Shown here in pieces: positions 19,380 to 27,171 of a stretch of DNA of 32,522 nucleotides. A program made the position numbers and the translations under genes. Each line of letters begins with the position of its first letter. Position 1 is the first letter of the stretch. Under the pieces are notes generated by a model. That model ran no database searches. It was not told the origin of the DNA and saw nothing but the letters and a program-made list of their open reading frames with translations. Source of the stretch: an uncultured Deferribacteraceae bacterium (GTDB lineage Bacteria; Chrysiogenota; Deferribacteres; Deferribacterales; Mucispirillaceae); assembly GCA_947041165.1 (NCBI GenBank), contig CAMRCY010000026.1, forward strand, positions 1 to 32,522. Reading direction: 5' to 3'.

Positions 19380-20399
19380 ATAATTAAACGGGCGTACATT
19401 AAATGCGTAGCATCACACTATCCTGAGAATATAGTATATAATAATCCTGATGGCAGAATAACATCAAAAATTAATATCTACTCATACCACTATGCAAATG
19501 AAAAAGAGTGTGCATCAGATTTAGCTATTGCGGCTGCTGAAAAATTGTTCGCCGAACAAAATATCGATCGAAGTTCTATTGAAGCTATAATTGTCTGTAC
19601 CCAATCTCCTGATTATATTATGCCATCTACATCATATATTGTGCATGGTGCTTTAGGACTTCCTGAAAGTACATTAGCATTTGATTATGCTCACGGTTGC
19701 TCAGGTTATGTATATGGTCTAGCTCTTGCAAAAAATTATATCGAAACAGGAATAGTTAATAATGTCCTATTAATCACAGCAGACACATATAGCAAATATG
19801 TCAACCAGAAAGATATGAGAACTAAACCATTATTTGGTGATGCGGCTGCTGCAACTTTAGTGCTTGGTAAAGAGTCATCAAAAGAGTTATTAAGCAACTT
19901 TAAATTTGGCACAAACGGTAAAGACTACGGTAAACTAATTGTTCATTACGGAAGATCAAGAATGGCAAATGCTGATGTTGAACTTGCTCACACAGATGTT
20001 TTTGATCAATTTGGTAATGCTCGAAACGATGCTCATATATATATGGATGGTAAAGCTGTTATGCAGTTCACACAATCTGTAGTTCCAAAAATGGTAGACG
20101 ATATTTTAAAATCAGCAAAACTAAATATTGAAAGTATCGACAATTTTATTTTTCATCAAGCAAACAAAGTTATTCTAGATAGCCTACGAACGCTATGTCA
20201 TATCCCTGATAATGATAAATATTGGAACGACACATCTGATATAGGTAACACTGTATCATCATCTATCCCTAATGCGATAAACAAAATTCAAGAGGCTAAC
20301 GTACCGTTAGGAAAAAGAGGATTGTTAGTTGGTTTCGGAGTTGGCTTATCATGGGCTGGATGTCTAGCTGATCTATCTATGATTGAAACTGGCAAATAA
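19380..20399 (+). CDS. Ketoacyl-ACP synthase III-like enzyme, copy 1, with non-ATG start
   Basis: A thiolase-fold condensing enzyme related to FabH. The catalytic Cys lies in HGCSGYVYG, the His in FIFHQANK and the Asn in DIGNTVSSSIPNA, so the triad is complete. It would condense an acyl group with a malonyl or similar thioester; the substrate is unknown. The frame matches its paralogue at 23616 over the whole length, giving exactly 339 residues from 19380. The codon there is ATA, where copy 2 has ATG. The next codon is ATT, seven bases after AGGAG (19371-19375). The first usual start in frame is a TTG at 19545, which would delete 55 conserved residues. So translation starts at ATA/ATT, or the gene is start-disabled. 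Copy 2 reads MIKRAYIK and this copy reads IIKRAYIK. A GLUG-type lipoprotein gene follows. Confidence 0.8.
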   Translation: MIKRAYIKCVASHYPENIVYNNPDGRITSKINIYSYHYANEKECASDLAIAAAEKLFAEQNIDRSSIEAIIVCTQSPDYIMPSTSYIVHGALGLPESTLAFDYAHGCSGYVYGLALAKNYIETGIVNNVLLITADTYSKYVNQKDMRTKPLFGDAAAATLVLGKESSKELLSNFKFGTNGKDYGKLIVHYGRSRMANADVELAHTDVFDQFGNARNDAHIYMDGKAVMQFTQSVVPKMVDDILKSAKLNIESIDNFIFHQANKVILDSLRTLCHIPDNDKYWNDTSDIGNTVSSSIPNAINKIQEANVPLGKRGLLVGFGVGLSWAGCLADLSMIETGK

Positions 20400-20647
20400 C
20401 TCTATATCTTTTCTACTATCCAATATCTTAACAACTATATATTTATTGAGAGTTAAAAGTGTCAAACAACTTCACACTAGTTTTTTATAACTTGGAGTAA
20501 TGAACTGATCTATAACTCTACTGTCTTATATTCAAAATAACTAACTTCTATTTTAATAAAAAAACTAACTTACAATACTACTCTTTAACTTATAAATTTA
20601 AAACAATCTATATATGAAAGATGTAATTGTAAACAAGAGAAAAATCT

Positions 20648-22219
20648 ATGAAAAAAATTCTATTAATTATAACAACATTGACAATATTTATAGCTTGTCA
20701 AACTGATAACCAAAACGGAAACGGTAACGGTGGGAATAATGGCGGAGGTACAGGTAATCCTTGTGATGAAGGAGAAACTGATGCGAACGGCAATCCTTGT
20801 GATGGCACTGGTGGCGGCGGTGGCGATGGTGGTACTGGCGGCGGTGGCGATGGTGGTACTGGTGGCGATGGAGATGGTGGCACTGGTGGCGGCGATGGTA
20901 GTACTGGTGGCGGCGATGGTAGTACTGGTGGCAATATATGCGATGATAGCAATAACAACGGCACAACCGAAAATAACAGTTCTGTATGGGACGGCAAAAC
21001 AATGACTAAGCCTACTATTGCAAACAATTATTATGTTATCCAATCACCAGCCAATTTAGCTTGGTTAGCGTGCAATGATATCACTCCTAATAAAAACCTA
21101 AAAGCTAATAACATAAATATTAAATTTGCATCAGATATTGATATGGGTAATAAACCATTTATAGGTATAAAAAAGTTTCAAGGTATTTTTGATGGTGATA
21201 ACAGAAGCGTAACAAATCTAAATATTCACGATCCAAAAGATAACAACACTATAGCTTTGATTAGAGAGATAACTGGCGACACTACCATAAAATATCTAAC
21301 TCTTGCATCAGGCAGATCTAACGGTAAAAATAATGTAGCAGGATTTGTGGGAAAAGTTACAGGAACGGCTAGTAACAAAATTAAGGTAACGATAGATAAC
21401 TCAACAAATAATCTAAGTATATCTGTTAACAATACGAACACATCAACTCCAACAGGTTTTGATAATCTTAGTGGGTTCATTGCAAATGCTGATTACGCAG
21501 TAGTGCGTATAACTAGATCTGCAAACTTAAACAACATAACAACCGTAACCAACTCCACTTCAAGAGCTGGTGGTATTATAGGAGCAGTTCAAAACTCAGA
21601 AGTAAATATTTATAACGTAATAAACACTGGAGAAGTTCTTGTAACAAATAGTAATAGTTCAGCAGGTAGTTCAACAGGTAGTTCAGCAGGTGGGATTGCA
21701 GGATATATAAACAATGGTGCTGATAAAGTTTTTGCAACCATTCATGAGAGTTACAGCACAGGAAATATAACAAATCAGAAAGGTTCAGCAGGTGGAATTA
21801 TAGGTTATATTCGTCGAAGTGACGACACGATTAATAACGAAAATAATATTATCACATATAATTATAACACAGGTGATATAACTGGATATACATCAGGAGG
21901 CATAATCGGAACAACTGATGGAGGCAATGCGTTAATAGGACATTCACTTAGTTATTCAAATGTTATCGGCACAAAAAAAGGTGCGATTATAGGTGAGAAT
22001 ATTGAGCCTTTCGGTAATGCTTATGACAATAGTTTCTGGCATGCAACAGATCTAAACAATGTACCTATTCAAGATGATACTGGAGGGGGACTTACTGAAA
22101 AAGAGCTTACTAACCGAAATACCTTTGTAGGTTGGAATATAGGTAACAACGGGAGTAAATGGGAGATATTAAATAATGCAATTCACCCTACTCTTATAAA
22201 TACTCCAGCCATTCACTAA
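20648..22219 (+). CDS. GLUG-type repeat lipoprotein 1 with glycine-rich stalk
   Basis: A predicted lipoprotein of 523 residues. The N-terminus MKKILLIITT is a signal peptide and the acylated cysteine is Cys17 (FIAC). Next comes a glycine-rich stalk (about 25-97, Gly/Asp/Thr/Ser) encoded by tandem repeats, then a region shared with the second lipoprotein (SPANLAWLA, ASDIDMG, FQGIFDGDN, IALIREITGDTTIKYLTL). Residues ~300-460 contain repeated AGGIIG.../NTG or STGNI motifs typical of GLUG-repeat (beta-solenoid) surface proteins. Each unit has about 25-35 residues. The C-terminal FWHATD...WEILNNAIHPTL resembles the end found after such repeats. No enzymatic motif is seen. Role is probably surface adhesion or binding, by family analogy. 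A strong terminator follows. Confidence 0.82.
   Translation: MKKILLIITTLTIFIACQTDNQNGNGNGGNNGGGTGNPCDEGETDANGNPCDGTGGGGGDGGTGGGGDGGTGGDGDGGTGGGDGSTGGGDGSTGGNICDDSNNNGTTENNSSVWDGKTMTKPTIANNYYVIQSPANLAWLACNDITPNKNLKANNINIKFASDIDMGNKPFIGIKKFQGIFDGDNRSVTNLNIHDPKDNNTIALIREITGDTTIKYLTLASGRSNGKNNVAGFVGKVTGTASNKIKVTIDNSTNNLSISVNNTNTSTPTGFDNLSGFIANADYAVVRITRSANLNNITTVTNSTSRAGGIIGAVQNSEVNIYNVINTGEVLVTNSNSSAGSSTGSSAGGIAGYINNGADKVFATIHESYSTGNITNQKGSAGGIIGYIRRSDDTINNENNIITYNYNTGDITGYTSGGIIGTTDGGNALIGHSLSYSNVIGTKKGAIIGENIEPFGNAYDNSFWHATDLNNVPIQDDTGGGLTEKELTNRNTFVGWNIGNNGSKWEILNNAIHPTLINTPAIH
20811..20932 (+). repeat. In-frame tandem repeats coding the glycine-rich stalk
   Basis: Units of 24, 24, 24, 21 and 21 bases follow each other, with the last two exact 21-base copies (20885-20905 and 20906-20926: GGTGGCGGCGATGGTAGTACT split across the unit). 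All lengths are multiples of three, so changes in copy number would keep the frame and only alter stalk length. The stretch is far more GC-rich than its surroundings. Confidence 0.85.
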
Positions 22220-22331
22220 AGATATTGAGTAGCTATGCAATAACAGAACTTTTTTACAATAAAATATAAAACTGTAAAAACATGAAAACATAAAATATGA
22301 AAATATTTTATACAAAAAAACATCAATAAAA

Positions 22332-22366
22332 AACCTCATAGTTTAACGCTATGGGGTTTTTGTTTT
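22332..22366 (+). terminator. Rho-independent terminator after lipoprotein 1
   Basis: AACCTCATAG (22332-22341) pairs with CTATGGGGTT (22349-22358) around the loop TTTAACG. The stem is 10 base pairs with one G-T pair, followed by a T-rich tail. The same type of hairpin occurs after lipoprotein 2. It is convergent with the dehydrogenase gene on the other strand. Confidence 0.92.
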
Positions 22367-22510
22367 ATTTCTATTTTAGTTTTAATACGATCTCTTAATA
22401 ACTAAATATACCCTTGCCTACATCTTCTAGTTTTCACACTATCAAATGTGGACAAGGTATAAAAATATTAATACTATAACTCTGCATAAATTAATTTTTA
22501 ATAGAACGCT

Positions 22511-23281
22511 CTAGCCTTCATACTGAAATTTTGGAGACATTAATTTAAATTTAAAATCTGCTAAATCAACTATCCCAACTGTTTCACTACTATCATACAG
22601 ATCAAGTAAAAAACCTGCCATCTGTTCGCTTGTGTGATATCTACTAAAATTTTTCTCATAATCGTATGCTTCAGCATTTGTAGCAACTGCTCCGAACTCA
22701 GTTTCAGTAGCAGCTGGTGCTAAAACTTTAGCTTGTAGTTTTGATTTATCAGCTTGTAACTCTCTTGCAAGCCCTTCTGTAAATGCACTAACATAAAACT
22801 TAGTCGCACTATAAGCAACAACTCCACCAACAACAATATATCCAGCACCTGATGAAACATTTATAAGTTGAGTTCCATCAACATCTTTATAATCTTTCAC
22901 ATAAAGTGCTGATAAAATTGTTAACGCTTCAATATTCACACGTAACATTGTTGACGTCATTTCTATACTTTGTTCTGCAACAGTTCCATAATTTCCTAAC
23001 CCTGCATTATTAATCCATGTGTCTATATGATAAGTTTTTAGACTCTCATACAGCTTGTATACATTCTCCATATCAGACAAATCTGCTAATTTTATTACTA
23101 CATCAATAGACGGTGAAATTTTCAGAATTTCTTCTCTAAGCTTCTCTAAATTTTCTTTACGTCTAGCAATAATAATCAAATTTTTATGACGTCCAGCGAA
23201 TGCTTTTGCAGCATCATATCCGATACCCGAACTTGCACCAGTGATCGCAACATAGCTATTTTTTGCTTCTTTATTTTCCAT
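22511..23281 (-). CDS. Short-chain dehydrogenase/reductase (classical SDR)
   Basis: An NAD(P)-dependent oxidoreductase of 256 residues. The cofactor loop is TGASSGIG (14-21), followed by NNAG (91-94). The catalytic residues are Asn116, Ser144 (or Ser143), Tyr157 and Lys161 (YSATK). An Arg-Arg pair at 40-41 after the second strand suggests NADP preference, an inference. AGGAGG lies nine bases upstream of the ATG. It is transcribed away from the second synthase gene, and its promoter overlaps a MerR-type operator. The substrate is not known. Its place between two condensing-enzyme cassettes would fit reduction of a ketoacyl product, but nothing in the sequence proves it. Confidence 0.92.
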   Translation of the reverse strand: MENKEAKNSYVAITGASSGIGYDAAKAFAGRHKNLIIIARRKENLEKLREEILKISPSIDVVIKLADLSDMENVYKLYESLKTYHIDTWINNAGLGNYGTVAEQSIEMTSTMLRVNIEALTILSALYVKDYKDVDGTQLINVSSGAGYIVVGGVVAYSATKFYVSAFTEGLARELQADKSKLQAKVLAPAATETEFGAVATNAEAYDYEKNFSRYHTSEQMAGFLLDLYDSSETVGIVDLADFKFKLMSPKFQYEG

Positions 23282-23311
23282 TTCTAAATCCTCCTAAAGT
23301 TTGTGTGTAAT

Positions 23312-23342
23312 ACACTACAACCTAGAGTGAACCTTAGGTCAA
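23312..23342 (-). promoter_or_regulatory. MerR-type promoter and operator for the SDR gene
   Basis: On the minus strand a -35 box TTGACC (23342-23337) and a -10 box TAGTGT (23317-23312) are separated by 19 bases. A dyad ACCT...AGGT (20 bases, 23320-23339) is centred in that spacer. A 19-base spacer with a dyad between the boxes is the hallmark of promoters activated by MerR-family regulators. No MerR-like gene is present in the window. The leader to the ATG is about 25 bases. Confidence 0.72.
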
Positions 23343-23615
23343 GCATTATTTTATTTATTAAATAAATGAACCACTCTACAGCTAAGTTTGAGGCTCTTAT
23401 AAATTTAGTCATATACACTTTTAAACTCTCTCACACTTTCAAATCATATCAATCACATATCAATATAATTAAATAATCACCTATCATTACATATAAAAAT
23501 ACCACATTCCTAATTTGCATATAAACATAATTTATGTTAATATAGTTAAGTTCTTTAACTGATTATAAGTATCTTGAAATATTAAATACTCAATTGAAGT
23601 ATCAAAGGAGAGGTG

Positions 23616-24635
23616 ATGATAAAAAGAGCGTATATTAAACATATAGCTTCTCATTATCCTGAAAAAGTTATACACAATGATCCGAATGGCAGATTGACAG
23701 CAAAAATCGGCGTCTATTCATATCATTACGCTAGAGAAGATGAGTGTGCATCAGACTTAGGTATATTAGCTGCTGAAAAATTATTCAAACAATATAATAT
23801 AGACAGAAATGATATTGATGGAATAATTCTTTGTACTCAAGCAGCCGACTATATCATGCCATCAACAGCGTGCGTTATGCAAGGAAGATTAAAACTGCGT
23901 GAGGATACTTTTGCATTTGATATAACTCAAGGATGTTCTGGGTATGCATATAGTTTATCTATTGCTAAAGGGTTTATCGAAACAGGAATGGCAAATAATA
24001 TCCTACTCATAAATGCTGACACATTAAGTAAAATCGTTCATCAAGGTGATATGCGTACAAAACCTATTTTTGGAGATTCTGCTGCTGCAACATTGATATC
24101 TGGAAAATACTCAAGAAGAGAGTTTTTAAGCAATTTTAAATTTGGTACAAACGGTAAAGATTATCATAAAATAATTATTCACTACGGTGGTACAAGAATG
24201 AAACACACCGATAGAGAGTTAGCATATAAAGATATCTACGATCAATTCGGTAATGCTAGAAACGATGCTCATATATATATGGACGGCAAATCTGTCATGA
24301 AGTTCACTCAAAAAGTTGTGCCGATAATGATGCATGAAATATTAGATAAAGCAAGATTGAACATAAGCGATATAGATAATTTTATATTTCATCAAGCTAA
24401 CAAGATGATGCTTGAAGATATACAAAAAGCGTGTAAAATACCAGATGATGGTAGATATTGGAACAACATATCTGACATAGGTAACACCACCCATGCATCA
24501 ATACCTAACGCCATCAACAGAATGCAAGCAAGAGATATTAAACTTGGACAGAGAGCATTATTAATGGGCTTCGGCGTAGGACTTTCTTGGTCCGGTTGCA
24601 TCGCTGATCTATCTATGATTGATAACGAGGAGTAA
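23616..24635 (+). CDS. Ketoacyl-ACP synthase III-like enzyme, copy 2
   Basis: Paralogue of the gene at 19380, 339 residues from ATG 23616 (AGGAG at 23606-23610). Counting from this ATG, the catalytic residues are Cys107 (QGCSGYAYS), His259 (FIFHQANK) and Asn290 (DIGNTTHASIPNA), as in FabH-like KAS III enzymes. The N-terminal part (YSYHYAREDECASDLG) is also conserved in copy 1. Family members of this type occur in pathways for acylated or branched lipids, sugars and secondary products, besides fatty-acid initiation, so the role is open. The window has no acyl-carrier or other fatty acid genes nearby. The following gene is again a GLUG-type lipoprotein. Confidence 0.86.
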   Translation: MIKRAYIKHIASHYPEKVIHNDPNGRLTAKIGVYSYHYAREDECASDLGILAAEKLFKQYNIDRNDIDGIILCTQAADYIMPSTACVMQGRLKLREDTFAFDITQGCSGYAYSLSIAKGFIETGMANNILLINADTLSKIVHQGDMRTKPIFGDSAAATLISGKYSRREFLSNFKFGTNGKDYHKIIIHYGGTRMKHTDRELAYKDIYDQFGNARNDAHIYMDGKSVMKFTQKVVPIMMHEILDKARLNISDIDNFIFHQANKMMLEDIQKACKIPDDGRYWNNISDIGNTTHASIPNAINRMQARDIKLGQRALLMGFGVGLSWSGCIADLSMIDNEE

Positions 24636-24779
24636 ATAGAACCCCTCACCCAAATTATAGTAACAATCCTAATACCGTAATCCAGATATATTAATTATCT
24701 ATTAAACACACATCCAAAAACTGATAATTAACTAAAATCATACACATCAATTAGTTACTATATATAAATAAAAATATTG

Positions 24780-24806
24780 TCAATATATGAATTTTACATA
24801 TATTGA
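24780..24806 (+). promoter_or_regulatory. Inverted repeat upstream of lipoprotein 2
   Basis: TCAATATATG and CATATATTGA form a perfect 10-base inverted repeat around the spacer AATTTTA, ending 36 bases before the start codon. It may be an operator or a leader hairpin. It has no obvious twin before lipoprotein 1. Confidence 0.45.
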
Positions 24807-24842
24807 TAAAAACCAAATAAAGAATATTTGCAAGGAGCAGTT

Positions 24843-26501
24843 ATGAAGAAAATTCTTATGTTATTAATGTTACTATCGATGATAGGAGCTTGTCAAAATG
24901 ATAATTCAAGTGGAGATGGTAATCCTATTATACCTATCGTACCAACTGATTTTTACTTAGGTGATGATTTTACTATTGATAGTATAGACGGCAAATCATT
25001 TACAAGTAGCGATAAATCTTTAGCCTATACAGTAGACAAAATAACTCACATCGGCAAAACAGTTCCAAATATAAAAGCTGAATTAAAAACTGCAATAGAA
25101 AGTGTGCTTAATAAAAATACTGATATAACTTATACTTTAGGCGAACCAACATCAACACCTGATGCGATAGGATTTGGTGTAAACTTAAATATTAAATTTC
25201 CTGTAACGATCAAAGAAAACAGTATCGACACTGAAGGCGAATACTCGTTTACGATAAGTTTTAAGGATGACACCCTACCATGGGACGGCTCAAGTATAGA
25301 GCCTGAACTATCTACAGATGGAAATTATTATCTTATAGATATCGCACCTAATTTAGCTTGGTTATCAGACCAAACAGTTAAGATTAAAAAGAATGTTAGA
25401 TTTATTAATGATATAGATATGGCGAACAGGTCTTTTAAAGGTATAAAAGAGTTTGGTGGTATTTTTGATGGTGATAACTATACTGTAAAAAATCTAAATA
25501 TAGATAAAACTTCAAGTATAAATACATTCGCATTAATTGAAAAAATTACTGGAGATAGTACAATAAAATATCTTACACTTAATACAGGAAAAGTTACTGG
25601 TGTAAGTAATACACCTGATAATAAAGAGAATGTAAGTGCATTTATAGGATTCGTTGAAGGAACTGCTGACAAAATAATTAAACTTACAATTGATAATTCA
25701 ACCACTAATCTAGGCTTAACATCTCTCATGACTAACAAAGAGGCAAACGTTTATATAGGTGGTTTTATCGCAAATATAGAGCTTGCAGATATATCTATAA
25801 TAAACTCAAAAAACTTAGGAAATATAAACAATACTGATAATGTATCATTTATTTATACAGGTGGGATTATAGGATATTCACTTGATAACAGTATGATAAA
25901 TATATCGGGTTCATCAAACAAAGGCGATATCGAAGTTAAGGCTATGGGCATTTATGCAGGCGGACTTATCGGAAGCAATAGTGGTGACGATGGTGGTAAC
26001 ATCTCTATAATAAACACGTTTAATACAGGAAACATAACAAGTAGTGGTGCAAAAGGTTTTACAGGTGGGTTTATCGGATACAACTATGGCTTTGATACTG
26101 GCAAGATAGATCTAGAAAACACATATAACACAGGCGATATATCTGCAACTAGAACTACTGGTGCTGATAAAACTTATTCAGGTGGACTTATAGGACAAAA
26201 TAAGAATCACCCACTTACAATAAAAACATCGTATAACTATGCAGATGTCGCTGGTACAGATTATGGAGCTATAATAGGTAGTGAAGAGCTGAACCCTACA
26301 AATACTTATACTAATAACTTCTGGTATATACCACCATTTGAAGGTGTAATTATTGGCACTCAAACTGGAGCAACAGAACTTACTGAGGAAAAATTTAAGT
26401 TGGCGGAAACTTTTACTGCTAACACTTGGGATTTTACAAATACATGGGAAATCTTAGATGGTGCATTATACCCTACTCTTAAAACAAATCCTAATCCATA
26501 A
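24843..26501 (+). CDS. GLUG-type repeat lipoprotein 2
   Basis: A 552-residue lipoprotein paralogous to the one at 20648. The start was chosen at ATG 24843 because AAGGAG lies five bases upstream; a TTG 15 bases earlier is not needed. The lipobox is IGAC with Cys17. There is no glycine stalk. Instead about 110 residues carry a different domain (DDFTIDSIDGKSF ... GVNLNIKFPVTIKEN), which resembles a repeated beta-sandwich domain of surface lipoproteins. The shared region (APNLAWLSD, NDIDMANRSFKG, FGGIFDGDN) and GLUG-like repeats (YTGGIIGYS, YAGGLIGSN, FTGGFIGYN, YSGGLIGQN) follow. A terminator lies after the stop. Confidence 0.82.
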   Translation: MKKILMLLMLLSMIGACQNDNSSGDGNPIIPIVPTDFYLGDDFTIDSIDGKSFTSSDKSLAYTVDKITHIGKTVPNIKAELKTAIESVLNKNTDITYTLGEPTSTPDAIGFGVNLNIKFPVTIKENSIDTEGEYSFTISFKDDTLPWDGSSIEPELSTDGNYYLIDIAPNLAWLSDQTVKIKKNVRFINDIDMANRSFKGIKEFGGIFDGDNYTVKNLNIDKTSSINTFALIEKITGDSTIKYLTLNTGKVTGVSNTPDNKENVSAFIGFVEGTADKIIKLTIDNSTTNLGLTSLMTNKEANVYIGGFIANIELADISIINSKNLGNINNTDNVSFIYTGGIIGYSLDNSMINISGSSNKGDIEVKAMGIYAGGLIGSNSGDDGGNISIINTFNTGNITSSGAKGFTGGFIGYNYGFDTGKIDLENTYNTGDISATRTTGADKTYSGGLIGQNKNHPLTIKTSYNYADVAGTDYGAIIGSEELNPTNTYTNNFWYIPPFEGVIIGTQTGATELTEEKFKLAETFTANTWDFTNTWEILDGALYPTLKTNPNP

Positions 26502-26562
26502 TTTTGTAATGTAGTAGTACCTATTAATTATTAGATACGAATATTTTAATAAATATCAATTA

Positions 26563-26592
26563 AGCCCCATAGTTTTATACTGTGGGGTTTTT
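26563..26592 (+). terminator. Rho-independent terminator after lipoprotein 2
   Basis: CCCCATAG (26565-26572) pairs with CTGTGGGG (26580-26587), with one G-T pair, around TTTTATA, followed by TTTTT. The stem shares its CCCATAG-type core with the terminator after lipoprotein 1, so the whole synthase-lipoprotein-terminator unit was probably duplicated. Confidence 0.9.
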
Positions 26593-26888
26593 ATATTATC
26601 GTTTATATTTTCATTAAATGACTTATTATTGATTATGAACTGATGTGATTTCATATTACACTAACATAACATAATAATAGTTGTTTTTAAAAACAACTCT
26701 TTTCTCTTTATTATCAACGAATTATTATCTATTAAAAGATGTTAGAAACATATTTATCTATAAATATAGAGAAAAGTATTGATGAATTTTAAAAGTTGTG
26801 ATAGTATAGATAAATCATGTGGTTTTGATGATCAACAAGGCGATTTCGTTAAGTCAATCTTAAAACATTTCAACCAAAATTTGTCTAT
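26593..26888. other. Gene-free AT-rich stretch before tRNA-Asn
   Basis: No credible gene is seen. A perfect 20-base palindrome (AGTTGTTTTT/AAAAACAACT, 26679-26698) followed by CTTTTCTCTTT is the only structure. A 38-codon frame at 26782-26898 has a weak ribosome binding site and runs into the tRNA, so it is not called. Confidence 0.5.
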
Positions 26889-26961
26889 TCCCCGGTAGCT
26901 CAGCTGGCAGAGCAAGTGACTGTTAATCACTGGGTCGGCGGTTCGAACCCGTCCCGGGGAG
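26889..26961 (+). tRNA. tRNA-Asn (anticodon GTT)
   Basis: A complete cloverleaf of 73 bases. The acceptor stem is TCCCCGG/CCGGGGA, the D arm GCTC...GAGC, and the anticodon arm AGTGA-CTGTTAA-TCACT with anticodon GTT. The T arm is GGCGG-TTCGAAC-CCGTC with one G-T pair. The 3' CCA is not encoded. It marks the boundary between chromosomal-type genes and the island-like minus-strand genes to the right; tRNA 3' ends are common integration sites. Confidence 0.97.
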
Positions 26962-27126
26962 CTTAGACTTTACTATTTCAAACATCCATCTCAATCACTA
27001 ACAATCAATTAAACTCAATGTAAATTTAATTACAATTTTTTTAATACACTTTAAATTCATTGCTCCACTACCATAATTTATTATAAATAAATTTAAACAA
27101 TTTGACCCTAATCTTTTTATCTAATA

Positions 27127-27140
27127 AGTTAGTGCTAACT
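27127..27140. promoter_or_regulatory. Repeated palindrome, copy 1
   Basis: AGTTAGTGCTAACT followed by TTTTTA lies just 3' of the helicase stop codon. It is the first of three copies of AGTYAGYRCTRACT. The six-base arms are perfect here. No minus-strand gene follows it, so its role at this position is unclear. Confidence 0.55.
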
Positions 27141-27171
27141 TTTTAGAGCAGTAAACAACATAATCAATCAC

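Noticed and set aside
20663-21043. Long antisense frames opposite the lipoprotein 1 stalk
   Set aside because: They mirror the low-complexity glycine repeats and have no start support; the plus-strand frame has a signal peptide, lipobox and paralogue.
26641-26665. CRP/FNR-like site TGTGATTTCATATTACA
   Set aside because: The half-sites are one base too far apart and unequal, and no gene start lies within a useful distance.
26782-26898. A 38-codon frame ending inside tRNA-Asn
   Set aside because: It runs into the tRNA acceptor and D-arm region, has only a weak ribosome site, and the translation resembles nothing I know.
27127-27140. The palindrome as a dif/XerCD site
   Set aside because: Its arms and centre do not match the known dif layout of two 11-base arms and a 6-base centre; a Xer-independent recombination role stays open in the finding.
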